A DNA stretch of 64,000 nucleotides from Talpa occidentalis (GCF_014898055.3 NW_023605083.1:61854228-61918227); one strand, 5' to 3'; positions 23,380 to 33,934 are shown, counted from the stretch's first letter. Notes: a model not told the origin generated them from the sequence alone. Made by a program: numbers and translations.

Positions 23380-23940
23380 AGGGAAATTTCCCCAGCCTGT
23401 CTGGGTTCGTCTAAGGCTCACAGATGAACAAATGAACATCAGATGATTAGTTGGAGAAAAGAGCAAATGGGGAATGTACATGATCATAAATTCTAAAGAT
23501 TAATGGAGAAGACCCGGGATATTTCTCCTGTGTTTTAGGGACCTGGTTTCAGGAGGGCCAGGGGTTGTGACTACATGATAGACAAGAAGGGGTTACCTCA
23601 TCCTTACTCTGAGAGTGAACATGAGATTCCTAGAGAGAGAGAGGACATGTTCACTGATAAACCTACCCTGGAGTGTAATCCCCCAAACTACATTCTTCTA
23701 GGTCACAGAAACAGAAACATTGATTGCTTCCCCGATTGGGAAAAAGGCAGGTTTAGGGCACGATAATCTTTTCTTTGATTAGGGAAGTGAAAAGGACTTG
23801 GGCAATGGCAGAAGCTTCTCCTTAGCCTCAAGGGAGCTCATTGCCCTTGGCTGAAAATACTCTGCATGCCAGAGCAGGGCGTCTTGTGAAAACCAGTTCA
23901 GAGACTCTTGGGATGGTCTGACTTGGGCACCTTCACCCAG
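23380..23940. repeat. Unassigned paralogous segment, copy 2
   Basis: Homologue of 11580-12125 in the same orientation (aaggggttacctcatcctta, acattgattgcttcc, aatcttttctttgattaggg, attgcccttggctgaaaata). Similar-looking old sequence continues to about 24370 here but has no counterpart at the first copy, which suggests the first copy is truncated. Confidence 0.7.
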
Positions 23941-25368
23941 CTTGGAAAATCGTCATCTCTGGACCAGATCCTTTGCCCTTTTGAATGTCCACCCATAGCC
24001 CAGTCTGGGCGAGGTGGATCGGGCCTTGGAGAGGATGTGATAGCTCCCTGTGAAACTGTCACATGGGAGTCATGAAGGATCCATTTCTCATGAAACAGAG
24101 GAGGTCCTGGGCAGGAAATTAAACCCCTCAGAGGGGTGGGTGTGCAGGGAATGGAAGGGCACGTGCCTTCTCAGGGTCAGGCCCTGAGCAGGCAGCAGCT
24201 GTAGATAGAGATTAAGCAAGAAAAGCTCCAGCCTTCCTGAAACTCACCATCTAGAAAGCAGGCCCAGGCTCACCCTTGATATACCTGGGCCAGGCAGGAA
24301 GTTCCGTGGGTCACAGCGGGAGGCCTAGCATGGGTCTCGCAAAAGCTTTGAGAAAACCTGACCAGGCTCCTTTATTCACCCACCAGCCAACTTGTAAGCA
24401 TCCGCTGTATGTTAAATAATCTGCCTGTTCTGGACACACTTAGTGCAGTGGAGCCTTAAGGTGGCATCAGCAGTCAGCAGCCACCCCCGGAGTTGCTCGC
24501 AAAGCTCCCTGAGAAGGACCCTCTACCCCCCACCCCACTTCTGATGCCCCATTAGGACTTCCTTCCTCTCCTGACTCAGGTTTTCATAGGCCAAGGTTTG
24601 CATCATCCATGCAGGGTAACCTCAAGATATTAGTCCACCCTCTGGCCTTGTCCTTGCTCACTCTGAGCCGTGAGTGGAGATTCTTTGTCCATCCCTTTCT
24701 GTCATCTTTGATTTCCTGGACATTGTCCCTGGCACACCTTGGCCATCCTAAACTGTAGCTTCAAGAGCTTTTTAAAGAAATGGATCTAGAGCTGCGAACC
24801 CCCCAGATGTCTGTATGTCACCAGGGACATACTTGACTCTGCTCTGAGCCATGAGCTGGGGTTTGTGTTGCTGAAGGAAGGAGGCAGATGTCACTGGCTC
24901 CTTGTCTCCATCTGTCTTCTCCACATGCCTCTCTGCTCTGGGTCTCATTTTAAGAGTCTGGCCATGAGGGCAGAGGAAGAATCTGAGGGGCCATATGTGG
25001 AGCTTTGTGTACAGAGTAGGGAGACCCATCCCCTCTCCATCTCTTCTTTGGTGGGAATGCGGAGGCCTCTCCCTCTGCAGAAGTGTGTAAAAGCAGGTGT
25101 AAAGTTGTCCGGCCTCACCTCTCTACTTTCCATGTTGGCATTACCTTCCCTGTGCCCGTCTCCCCAGGAGTTTGGCCCCCATCTTTGTTTCCTTGGTGCC
25201 CAGCACAGAGGTTGAACTCTTCAGCTGTTTGGTAACTGTTCAACTGTTCTCCCCATTGGCAGAACTCATGCAAGAATCAGCTCGCTTTTCATGTGAAGGG
25301 AAAGTCTGAAGTAGGAACACCAGTTATGCCAGTTTCCTATCATATTGTTGGGTTTGAAGAATGATAAG
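23941..25368. other. Unassigned intergenic sequence, no gene seen
   Basis: The first 430 bp may be the continuation of the 23380 repeat. About 25105-25250 has L2-like wording. The 116-codon frame at 24865-25215 has no splice context and overlaps that L2-like part. Confidence 0.35.
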
Positions 25369-25381
25369 AATACCTGCTAAG

Positions 25382-25657
25382 GGGCCTCCCTGGTGGTGCA
25401 GAGGTTAAAGTCTCAGCGCTATCAAGCTATCACCAGCCCGCTGCTGCCTGAGTTCAATCTGGCCAGAGAATTAACCCACATGGCACAGCAGACCTCTCCT
25501 GTCTCTCCTGCTGCTCCCCTCAGCAGTGTGTTTCAGTAGATCTGCCTGTTCTGCTCCCCACTCTGTCTCTGGTGAATCTTATCAGCCCCTGCACCACTGG
25601 CCTACACCCCAGTTCTTGTATACATAAAACAAATAAAAAATAAATCTTTAAAAAAAT
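25382..25657 (+). mobile_element. tRNA-derived SINE, subfamily C
   Basis: Head gggcctccctggtggtgcag, body with tttcagtagatctgcctg and ggcctacaccccagttcttg, tail aaaataaatctttA(n). TSD ata(c/t)ctgctaag at 25370-25381 and 25658-25669. Confidence 0.92.
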
Positions 25658-25669
25658 ATATCTGCTAAG

Positions 25670-26427
25670 TCCTCTGAATGCATTTAGTAATAAGGCACAA
25701 TCAATTTTTTATCGTGAAGCTGATTGGAGAATATTGCTTAGATCTGTGGGCTAAATAATTTCCCTCAGCTGAATGAGGGAGCAGGCTGTTTTTTGAAGGA
25801 CAGAGGACAGACATAGATGTCCTTGGGATGCTCTTAAAAGAATGGGAAGGCCGTACCACACATGGTCAGATCCCTGTCACGTTGACTCTAGACTCTGAAG
25901 TCCTGAGGCCTGAAGCTGAGGCTACTCTGTGCTCTCTAAGCCTCACCTGTGCCCTCAGCTTACTGTGGGCCTCTCTGCCATTACTGTACTTGATTCTGAA
26001 GTCTCAGGAGCTTTGAAAGCCATGGATGTTCCCCTGGCATAAAGAAAGGGACAAGCTTTGGGCTATGGGTCACCTCTCCTCCTGGCCTTTGCACAAAGTC
26101 ATCTCATCACCCTGAACCTCATTTTGTTCAGCTATCGGATGCATGTGGTAACAACTTTGCCTGCCCTCGGGGCTAAGTTGACCTCCAAATACTAAACCAC
26201 TCAAGTTCTTTTGTGAGGGGGGTTTATTCTTTTTTAAGGCAATTTGAGGGATCAAATAAGATAATTTATAAAATTTGAAAAGGGCTTCATGTTCCTTTTG
26301 GAAACAGAGGCTCTGGAAAGCAGTACAGCTTGCCAGGCCTCACAGTGCATGGGCTGGGATTCAACCTCAGTGGGTGTGTCCTCCATGTACTGGCCTCCGG
26401 AAGTCCTGACTTCTCCCCAGCACACGG
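25670..26427. other. Unassigned intergenic sequence, no gene seen
   Basis: No recognisable young repeat. About 26090-26180 and 26255-26350 have MIR-like wording (minus strand) too diverged to call firmly. Confidence 0.35.
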
Positions 26428-26545
26428 CTTCTCAAGATGAATCCCATGACCACCTGGGCCCCCTGTTAAAAATGCAAGCTCATGGCCTCCCTCCAGACAT
26501 GCTGAGTCAAAATGTCTGAGATTTGTCTGAGGCTCCCCAGGGACT
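26428..26545 (+). mobile_element. MER5A-like fossil
   Basis: Signature gaccacctgggccccctgtt, aaaaatgcaagctcatggcc, gctgagtcaaaatgtctgag and gaggctccccagg. Confidence 0.6.
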
Positions 26546-26709
26546 TCCTACTGCAGGAGCCCAAGCTGCCTGGTTTCCGTGCTTTGGAGCTGCCACACAC
26601 AGACCAACTGTTCTAATCTGTTACTTTCATCTCTGCCACTTCAATAGCACCAATGCCTATTTCTGTAATGTGCAAGGCACTTCTCCAAACATTATTTTGT
26701 TTACTTGAC

Positions 26710-27350
26710 AGACAGAACCATATAGTGGTTAAGAATCTAGTTTCTGGAGCTAAGTTGCATGGGATCCTATAGGGGCAGGACATGGCACAGAGCAGGTTTT
26801 CTGTGATCCAGCAGACCAGGTAAAGGAGAGAGTCCTGGAAACCTCAGTGGTTTTTGCAGGTCTTTTATTGGGATTTACCAGACATACGGTAGGCAGGGAT
26901 GCTAGAGGGCCGGGAGGCTGGCAGGCCTCCCAGCCCCCAGCAAATCTTCACTCTTTCTGGGCTCTCCGGCCTTCTCTCGGCTTCTCTGCTTCTCTCTCGG
27001 CTTCTGCTGGCGTCCCTGTGACACCGCCCTTAAAAGCACAGTCTTAGCCCAGGTGAACCCCATCTACCTATGCCCACACCCTACTCCAGGTGCCCGCCAT
27101 CACGCATGCATTCAGGACCGCAGATCTGTCACCTATCCTAATGGCGGGAGGGCAGAAAAGCCTGATACTTTTTACCTTACCCTACAGATCCAGTCCCAAT
27201 TCAGGTGCTGGTTAGCTATGTGACCTGTGCCTCAGCTCCCTTCCCTGTAGTGCATTCTGCCCTATAGATTGTTATAAGGAGCAAAAACTTCAATATATAT
27301 GAACCACGTAGATTAGTACCTATCACGGAGTAGGTGCTTAAATAAATCGT
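26710..27350 (+). mobile_element. MIR SINE fossil, split by a solo LTR
   Basis: The left arm reads accatatagtggttaagaat, ctggagctaagttgcatggg. After the LTR it resumes cagtcccaattcaggtgctg, gctatgtgacctgtgcctca and taggtgcttaaataaat. Removing the LTR and one gatcc copy restores a collinear MIR. Confidence 0.8.
26768..27186 (-). mobile_element. Solo LTR, unnamed family, copy 2
   Basis: 419 bp. The minus-strand start is TGTAGGGTAAGG. The opposite end has a transition (tatagggg instead of tgtagggt at 26768). Exact 5-bp TSD gatcc at 26763-26767 and 27187-27191. It carries the same TATA-like TTTTAAG and AATAAA positions as copy 1, and a shorter cggcttctctgcttctct run. Inserted into a MIR. Confidence 0.85.
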
Positions 27351-29074
27351 ATTTTGCAAATGAGCACGTGGGGGTCACCTTCTGTAGGATATCAAGGGAG
27401 TAGTCAGACCACAGTCCAAACTTGGGTTTTCAGGCTTAGTTTCCAATTTTTTGTAGATTTCATTTTTGCTTGCCTTTCAAAGACACTTAGAATTTTTTTT
27501 TTCCACTTAGAATTTAAAGCAGCCAAAGTACCTGGAACCCAGTCAACCAGCAAATATTTACTGAATGCATGCTAGTGTGTGCTGTGGGGGGAAGCAAACG
27601 GATGTGATTAGCTACAACTGAACCTGCTTCTGAGCTGCTGAAGGGTCTAGAGAGCAGAGCAGTGGCAGGAGGAATGCAACCTTGAGTGGCAGCAGCTGGG
27701 AGGGAGATGTGACCACAGCCAAGGCCCACCTGGCCCCACCAGCCACACTTCATCAAGCAGTTAACAAGCGATAGCTTGATGTCCCAAGCAGTTAACAAGT
27801 GATTAACACATAAATATCACTTAGCAAACTTCTCCCTAACATCTGAGACAAGAAAGCAACAGAGTGGGAGCTTCTACGATTTTGTTTTGCTCTTCTTTGT
27901 TTGGTTCAGCTTGGTTTGGTTTGGTCTTAAACAGGGAAGAGTCAGCCACCTATTCACACACTGACTGATGGTCTTCAAGCTGCAGAAAACCAGAACACTC
28001 CTGCCCCTTGTCCTGGAAGATGGGCACAGAGCTGAAGGAGGCCTCACCTATTTCCAAATATTTCCCTACAGTCCTTTTAGGACATGTGAAAAGGGTCCTC
28101 TCCTGTGACTAAAGTGGGGACTCTCTTCTGAATTCCCCTGGTAACCACCCGAAAGCTCTACATGCTTATGTGAGTGAGCCCGGAAACCCACGTCTACTCC
28201 TCAGACAAAGTGTGTTCATTGTTCCGGATAACTGATTAATGCTTTGAATTTTGTTCGTATATATAATGCCGAAAGGAAGCTGAGTCCCTTCTTTTCTTCC
28301 ATCCTTCATTCCTTTTTTCTATTCTGCCTCCTCTCTCACCATCTCTTATTCAGGTTTTCTCTCCTTCTCTCCCTTCCTCTTAACTCCTTCTGTTTGTTCT
28401 TATTTTCTTAATCCCACATTCCACAAGTGATTTAGGGTGACTTACAGAATAGAAACTACTGAGTAAAATATAAATAAAGCATAAAGGATCCAAATGATAT
28501 AGAATATAACTTAGAATGTGCTTGCAGGGCTGCATGGATCAGTCTTTGATGTGCAGAGGCAGATAGTCAGAGCTGTGGTGCAGTGGGCCAGTGGGGTTGC
28601 TCTAATTGGTTGCTGGGTAAGAGTTAATTTTGTCCAAGAAGGCATTAGAATAAGGGCTAAAGCAACTGAGACCAGTGGCTAGGGACTGACCATGTTGGCA
28701 ACCTGTTTCAGTGACCCTCAAAGTTACCCATGCATAAACAACCTTTAAAACAATTCCCAAATTAGGACAGTTAGACTTAAGATATTTTGATGATTAATCA
28801 CCACCAACTGCAATATGGAAAAAGCATTGCTGAGTTAGTGTCTTAATGATTTTTTTTTTGCCATGTGATATATTCGCATGTTCAAAATCAGGATGGTGTA
28901 AAAGGTATATACATTGAGGGTAATTTTGAAAGCATGATCCCTATTCACATTCAGAACCCTGAGTTCAACAGTCAAAGGCTCCAAGACTGGGAGACACCGC
29001 AATGTTTCTGGGAGACAAAAAATTTGGTCTGAGGCCAGGCTGTCTGGATAGGAGTGTCCTCAAGATTTTTCCGT
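27351..29074. other. Unassigned intergenic sequence, no gene seen
   Basis: No nameable repeat and no splice-bounded open frame. It includes a ggtttggtttggt run near 27905-27925 and a T/C-rich tract at about 28280-28400. Confidence 0.4.
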
Positions 29075-29092
29075 TTAAAATTCTGCATGTCA

Positions 29093-29569
29093 CAGAAACA
29101 TCAATTCCAAAGAGCACCTGCACTCCTATGTTTATAGCAGCACTATTTACAATAGCTAAGCTATGGAAACAACCCAAATGCCCAAAAATAGATGGCTGGA
29201 TCAAGAAGATATGGTACATATACACCATGGAATATTACTCAGCATTCGAAAAAGATAAACACATGCAATTTGCAGCAACATGGATGGCACTGGAAGGGAT
29301 CATGCTCAGCGAAATAAGCCAGAAAGAAAAAGAAAAATACTGGATGGTCTCACTCATAGCAGGAATCTAGAAAACTTAAATAAGGGACCAGGAAAATGAA
29401 TAACTATAAGAAAGTGAAAATCAACAAAAAACTATGAACCAGAGACACTCTATGAGGGGTGGGGTGCGGGGAGGGGAGGGATTGAGGTCAAAATAAGGGG
29501 GTTGTAATTGTATGGGGAATATAAAAATAAAATTTATTTTAAAAAATAAATAAAAATTCAAAAAATAAA
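29093..29569 (+). mobile_element. 5'-truncated young L1, complete 3' end
   Basis: A 477-bp insertion flanked by an exact 18-bp TSD, ttaaaattctgcatgtca (29075-29092 and 29570-29587). It contains the end of ORF2, the 3' UTR with gtaattgtatggggaatata, and an A-rich tail. The long perfect TSD indicates a fairly recent event. It shares its 3' UTR with the L1 pieces at 21688, 39031 and 40163, so these belong to the recently active L1 lineage of this genome. Confidence 0.95.
29104..29370 (+). pseudogene. L1 ORF2 C-terminal remnant
   Basis: In-frame with the stop at 29368-29370, the translation shows the typical L1 ORF2p C-terminal words IDGWIKK, WYIYTMEYYSAFEKDKH, TWMALEGIMLSEISQ and ends SLIAGI. 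ORF2p supplies endonuclease and reverse transcriptase for retrotransposition, but only the extreme C-terminal region is here, without either catalytic domain. It is not a functional gene. The frame runs on upstream into target DNA by chance. Confidence 0.9.
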
Positions 29570-29587
29570 TTAAAATTCTGCATGTCA

Positions 29588-29837
29588 GGGAGCTCAGGGC
29601 ATCGAGATGTTTCATTCAGAAAACAAATAGTGAGGTAAGAATTTATTGCGTCACCAGAACTGACATCCTTTTCAATGTCAAAAGGTGAAAAATCATTCCC
29701 AAAGGAGTAATTCTTACGAGCTTTACCTAATGTGTATATGACTTCACCCCTTATTTCAGTCTTGACCATTTTTTGGAGCTAACATCTCCCTTGATTTTGA
29801 GATTCTTAATCATATATATATACATATATATATATAT
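29588..29837. other. Unassigned sequence ending in a TA microsatellite
   Basis: The (TA)n tract lies at about 29811-29839. Otherwise unremarkable AT-rich DNA. Confidence 0.5.
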
Positions 29838-29918
29838 ATTTGGATTATTGCAATGAGTAGGTAATTACATCAAAGGAGAAAGCTCCAAATCACTGACATG
29901 GAAGGACTAGTTCTAGAA
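29838..29918. repeat. 81-bp duplicated segment, copy 1
   Basis: It matches 31939-32019 at 78 of 81 positions without gaps. All three differences are A here and G in the other copy. Homology stops sharply at both ends. The family is not recognised. Confidence 0.9.
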
Positions 29919-30131
29919 ATAAATTAGTAGAGTGAAATATATCTCTAGTCTCTTAAGTGGGTCTTTTAAATAAGGAGTGTATCTCTAAAAATCTCCTTGT
30001 ATGTGTAATTATTCATATTAAATGTCTATTCCCTTAAAAAACTAATCTCTTTTTAAAATGATGATACAAGGTAGCCCTTTTAGAACTGATGAATATTTTC
30101 TTCACAACTTCAGGCATTTTATTTAATATAT
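29919..30131. other. Unassigned AT-rich sequence
   Basis: No feature recognised between the 81-bp copy and the solo LTR. Confidence 0.4.
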
Positions 30132-30136
30132 GTATC

Positions 30137-30996
30137 TGTAGGGTCAGGAAGACCACAGTGCAGGTTTTCTGATCCTGCAGACCAGGTAAAGGGGGAGTCA
30201 GAGTCCTCAGTGCTTTTATGGGTATTTTATTGGGACTTTACCAGGCACAAGGCAGGCAGGGGTGCTGGGGGGCCGGGAGGCGGGCAGTCCTCTCAGCCCC
30301 CAGCAAATCCTCAGTCTATCTGGGCTCTCTGGCGTTCTCTCTGCTTCTTTTCTTCTCTCGGCTTCTGTTCGTTCTTGGCCTCTGTAAGGCAGGACAGGAC
30401 ACAGAGCAGGTTTTCTGATCCCATGCAGACCAGGTAAAGGAGGAGTCAGAGTCCTCAGTGGTTGTGCAGGTTTTTTATTGGGGTTCACCAGGCATATGGC
30501 AGGCAGGGGTGCTGGCTGGGGGGCTGGGAGGCTGGCAGGCCTCCAGCCCCCAGCAAGTCTTCACTCTGTCTGAGCTCTCTGGAGTTCGTCCTGCTGCTTC
30601 TCTGCTTCTCTTTCGGCTCGGCTTCGACTTCTACTGCTGCTGCTGGTGTCCCCGTGACGCCGCCCTTAAAAAGCACAGTCTTAGCTCAGCTGAATCCCAT
30701 CTACCTATACCCACACCCTATTCCAGGTGCCCGCCATCAGGCATGCATTCAGGACAAGGATCCATCATCTATCCTGATGGCGGAAGGGCAGAAAAGCCTG
30801 ACATTTTCTTTACCCTACAGCCTCTCTTTCAGCTTCTACTGCTACTGGCATCCCCGTGACACCTCCCTTAAAAGTCCAGTCTCTCAGCCCAGGTCCAGGT
30901 GCCCACCATCAGTCGTGCATTCAGGACCACAGGGTTCCCTCATCTATCCTAATGGCGAGAGGGCAGAAAAGCCTGATACTTTATCCTTACCCTACA
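30137..30996 (-). mobile_element. Solo LTR, unnamed family, copy 3 (outer, interrupted)
   Basis: The outer LTR consists of 30137-30382 and 30825-30996 (418 bp together). It begins tgtagggtcagg and ends ccctaca on the plus strand, flanked by the exact 5-bp TSD gtatc (30132-30136 and 30997-31001). It is split inside its purine/pyrimidine-rich centre by a second LTR of the same family at 30383-30819. Promoter-like TTTTAAG and AATAAA remain on the two arms. Confidence 0.9.
30383..30819 (-). mobile_element. Solo LTR, unnamed family, copy 4 (nested inside copy 3)
   Basis: 437 bp from tgtaaggcagg to ccctaca, flanked by its own exact 5-bp TSD gcctc (30378-30382 and 30820-30824). It is in the same orientation as its host LTR and the two other copies. 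The nested TSD shows integration, not tandem duplication. Sub-features match copy 1. Confidence 0.9.
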
Positions 30997-31001
30997 GTAT
31001 C

Positions 31002-31938
31002 TAACCATTTAGAAAGCAGGGTGCATTTGTAGATTACTTCTGCACTAAACACTGGTTATTTATAACAAAGTAGAATGTGCTTAGACTCTTGTCCTTTAAA
31101 ACTCTTGATCTTTCTTTCATTCCACTACACATCGTTCAGTTAATCTGACATCTCTTTCACATCACTAAACTTCACCTCACTAAACTACCTTCAACTGGTA
31201 GTACTTCATCAAATTTAAAAAAAAAAAAAAGTTTCTCCTCCCCCAAAGTCCAGATCTGAAGACAGCTAACTTTTCAAAGTAAAACGAAAGCTCATGTTTA
31301 ATAAAGCCTTAACATAGTGTGTTCCTTGAGTCAACATTTGTGAAGCTGAATTACAGAAGGGCTGTGTGAAAACCTAGGGGGTGGGCAAAGTTCATTTCAT
31401 CAAATGTAATTAAATGTTTTATGTTGAATTACTTTACTACAGCTCCTAGCAAACTTCCCAATATTCCTCATTTTCTTGGCTTTTATTTTTTGATTCAGCC
31501 TAATTTGGTTGTCAATATCATAAATAACAGAACTCAGTCCCATTGGTTAACTCTTGAGAGAGGAATTTCAAAAATAAAGGGCTATAACCTCTTAGTACGA
31601 AAATATTCCCACAGCCTTTCCATGTGATGTGAATTTGATAGGCTTCCTTTATATTCATTTTTTCCTGCTCAACATTATCTCTGATGTTCAAACAGATGCA
31701 GACAGTTTTTTTAGTATGACAACCTCTCTGACTTAGATTTTCTATTTCCCTTGTGTTTGTGCCAATTAAAGCAAGCCTCAGGCTGTGCTTATGACATATT
31801 TTCGGAATTTCATTGTGTAAGAGACTGCGTGCTTTGCACTCTTTTCCCTTAGTCTTCTGTCCTCGCTTCCTTCCAGTCCTACCCTTTCTCTCCTTTGAAG
31901 TCTGTGTGTTTGACATTTTTTGAAAAGATCTCTCATAC
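31002..31938. other. Unassigned sequence, no gene seen
   Basis: A 140-codon minus-strand open frame covers 31518-31940 (lysine/arginine-rich start, no recognised domain, no clear splice sites). I do not call it a gene. An A-run lies at about 31216-31230. Confidence 0.4.
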
Positions 31939-32019
31939 ATTTGGGTTATTGCAATGGGTAGGTAATTGCATCAAAGGAGAAAGCTCCAAATCACTGACAT
32001 GGAAGGACTAGTTCTAGAA
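31939..32019. repeat. 81-bp duplicated segment, copy 2
   Basis: Direct-orientation partner of 29838-29918 (78/81 identical, no gaps), about 2.1 kb to its right with the nested LTRs in between. Confidence 0.9.
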
Positions 32020-33315
32020 GCATTTTCTAAAACACATGTCCCTCCCCCTCAATAGACTTTTCTCTCCATGTACTTTGTGCAGAATTTCATCTTAGAGACC
32101 TGACATGGTCTCCTTTTTCATAAGCTTTAAAATAAATATTTCAGCTTGAGTAATAACTTATAGAAATAGAATCTAATGAACATCCTATGATAAGCTGTTG
32201 CTGTGAAGTTGAATTTTTTCATGATCTTTTGTAGCAGCTGAGTGAATATTGACATTGTCAGCATCATGTACCTACTTTTTGTATTCTGCTTTTTTTCCCA
32301 GAATGTCACTTCACCTATATATGTCTCTGTATGTTTCAATTTGGGATAAAAATTGTTAACCTGTGGGTCATTATTTCTTCTCTAAATGGAATTATTACCT
32401 CGAAGAATACAAACAATTTTATAGCTTTCTGGAATGCTTTTGCTACAAGTAGCAGAAAATCGTATCATACTTGGCTTAAAGAATGTAGTTGCCCATGGTA
32501 AGAATGCCTGTGATGGAAGATCACAACAGGGTAAGATCCTCAAGGGCCCAGCTTGCTTCCATGTTGCTGTTCTGCCATCTTGAGAGTCTTGAGGGGCTCA
32601 GTAACTAGCTCTGCTTGTGGCCACAAAATGGCAGCCATACTCTAGGCATCATTGGCTTTCATGGATATGACAACGTTCAGTGAAACATTTTAAGGACCAA
32701 GGAAATACTTCCCCCAAATCCATACCAGTCTGTTTTTCACTGTTTATTCAATACTTCTTTGACCAGTGTCATTCCTAAGCAAGTTACGGCAAAAGGCCTC
32801 TGATTTTCTATGACTGATTTAGTGAAATATGGTATTGTGGAGGGTGCAGCTTACCTGGATCAGACGGGTTCTAGTCAACAAAGAAAGAATGGTTTATGCC
32901 ACACTTCCCTTGCATGTGCTTCAGATTATTATCTAGGTTATTATCTGGATTATTATCCCACTTTACAGTACAATCAGCAATGTCTAAGTGTGCCTGCTCC
33001 CTGACAAAGTTAAATTGCTGTCATTTTTGCCTATTATTATAAATTTGAAAGGTAATTATATAATGAAAATATTGTTTTAGTGTGTTTCTTTAATGATAAT
33101 AAAGTTGTATGCACTTTTTTAGGATGAGTTTATCTGTTTATATTTCCTTTAGTGTTTCAAGACCACTGAATTAGAAAATCCCAATTATGTTGTAGTTGTG
33201 CAAGGGCATTTGCCTCCACTCATTATCCCTGGAGGATTTTTGAGTCAGAGACTATATCTACTGAGTCAGTCAATATTACGAAAGCCTTCTTAAAAAACAT
33301 GGAAGTTTATAAATA
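32020..33315. other. Unassigned intergenic sequence with one ancient repeat scrap
   Basis: About 32430-32720 resembles the old repeat also seen at 23045. The rest, including the 64-codon frame at 32810-33004, is unassigned. An aataaag at about 33100 follows this frame, but no acceptor or initiator context supports an exon. Confidence 0.35.
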
Positions 33316-33385
33316 GGAGAGAGGGGAAAAGGCAGGGAGGGAGAGAGGGAGGGAGGGAAGGAGAAGAAAGGAAGGGAAAAAAATG
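33316..33385. repeat. GGGA/GAGA purine-rich simple repeat
   Basis: Interrupted (GGGA)n/(GAGA)n tract about 70 bp long, almost pure purine on the plus strand. Confidence 0.85.
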
Positions 33386-33868
33386 GGTAAAGTTGTGTTA
33401 GAGAGTAAGTCTTCACCACTCAAGAATTTTAGGTACTTTGGGATTGAAGAAAAATTAAATCTGGAGCAAAAGCAATGCCCCTTTGTAACCCCCCCTTCAT
33501 CCAAACATCAGGTCATGGGGTTCTGCCCTGCAATGACTGTAAAGGCAATTAGCCAGCACCATCTACTTGCCATAAATCTCCAACTCCAGAGGATGTTGTT
33601 GTCATGTTCTCACTTTTCCTCTCCACTTGCACTCACTGGTACTCAAGTGACCCTCTCTATTGCCATCCAGTCGGGAGGCAAGTCCTGCTTGCTGCTGTCA
33701 TAGTACCCTCCCGCCCAGTAAAGTCCCCTTGTAATAGTACCCCAACTACACATTCTTAGAGTAGAGGACCATCACCAAAACAATAACAAAGAGCTTTTTC
33801 ACTACTATTTACCACTCTAAATAGATTGTTTGATATATTCCAGCCAGAGATCATACACAGGGTTGCTT
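33386..33868. other. Unassigned intergenic sequence
   Basis: No gene or nameable repeat seen. Confidence 0.4.
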
Positions 33869-33934
33869 ACTCCTATGGGGATAACACAGGTGAGGAGATA
33901 ACACTCCTATGGGGATAACACAGGTGAGGAGATA
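33869..33934. repeat. 34-bp tandem duplication (two units)
   Basis: The unit starts actcctatggggataacaca and is repeated exactly at 33869-33900 and 33903-33934, giving a period of 34 bp. Confidence 0.9.

Noticed and set aside
30137..30996. A pair of LTRs bounding a provirus
   Set aside because: There is no internal sequence. The second LTR lies inside the first, with its own TSD, so it is a nested solo LTR.
32810..33004. 64-codon frame followed by an AATAAAG, possibly a terminal exon
   Set aside because: No acceptor of quality and no GU-rich downstream element. The tyrosine-rich part comes from a short imprecise ttattatctgg repeat.
33869..33934. CRISPR-like or satellite repeat
   Set aside because: Only two directly adjacent units with no spacers, in a mammalian context.
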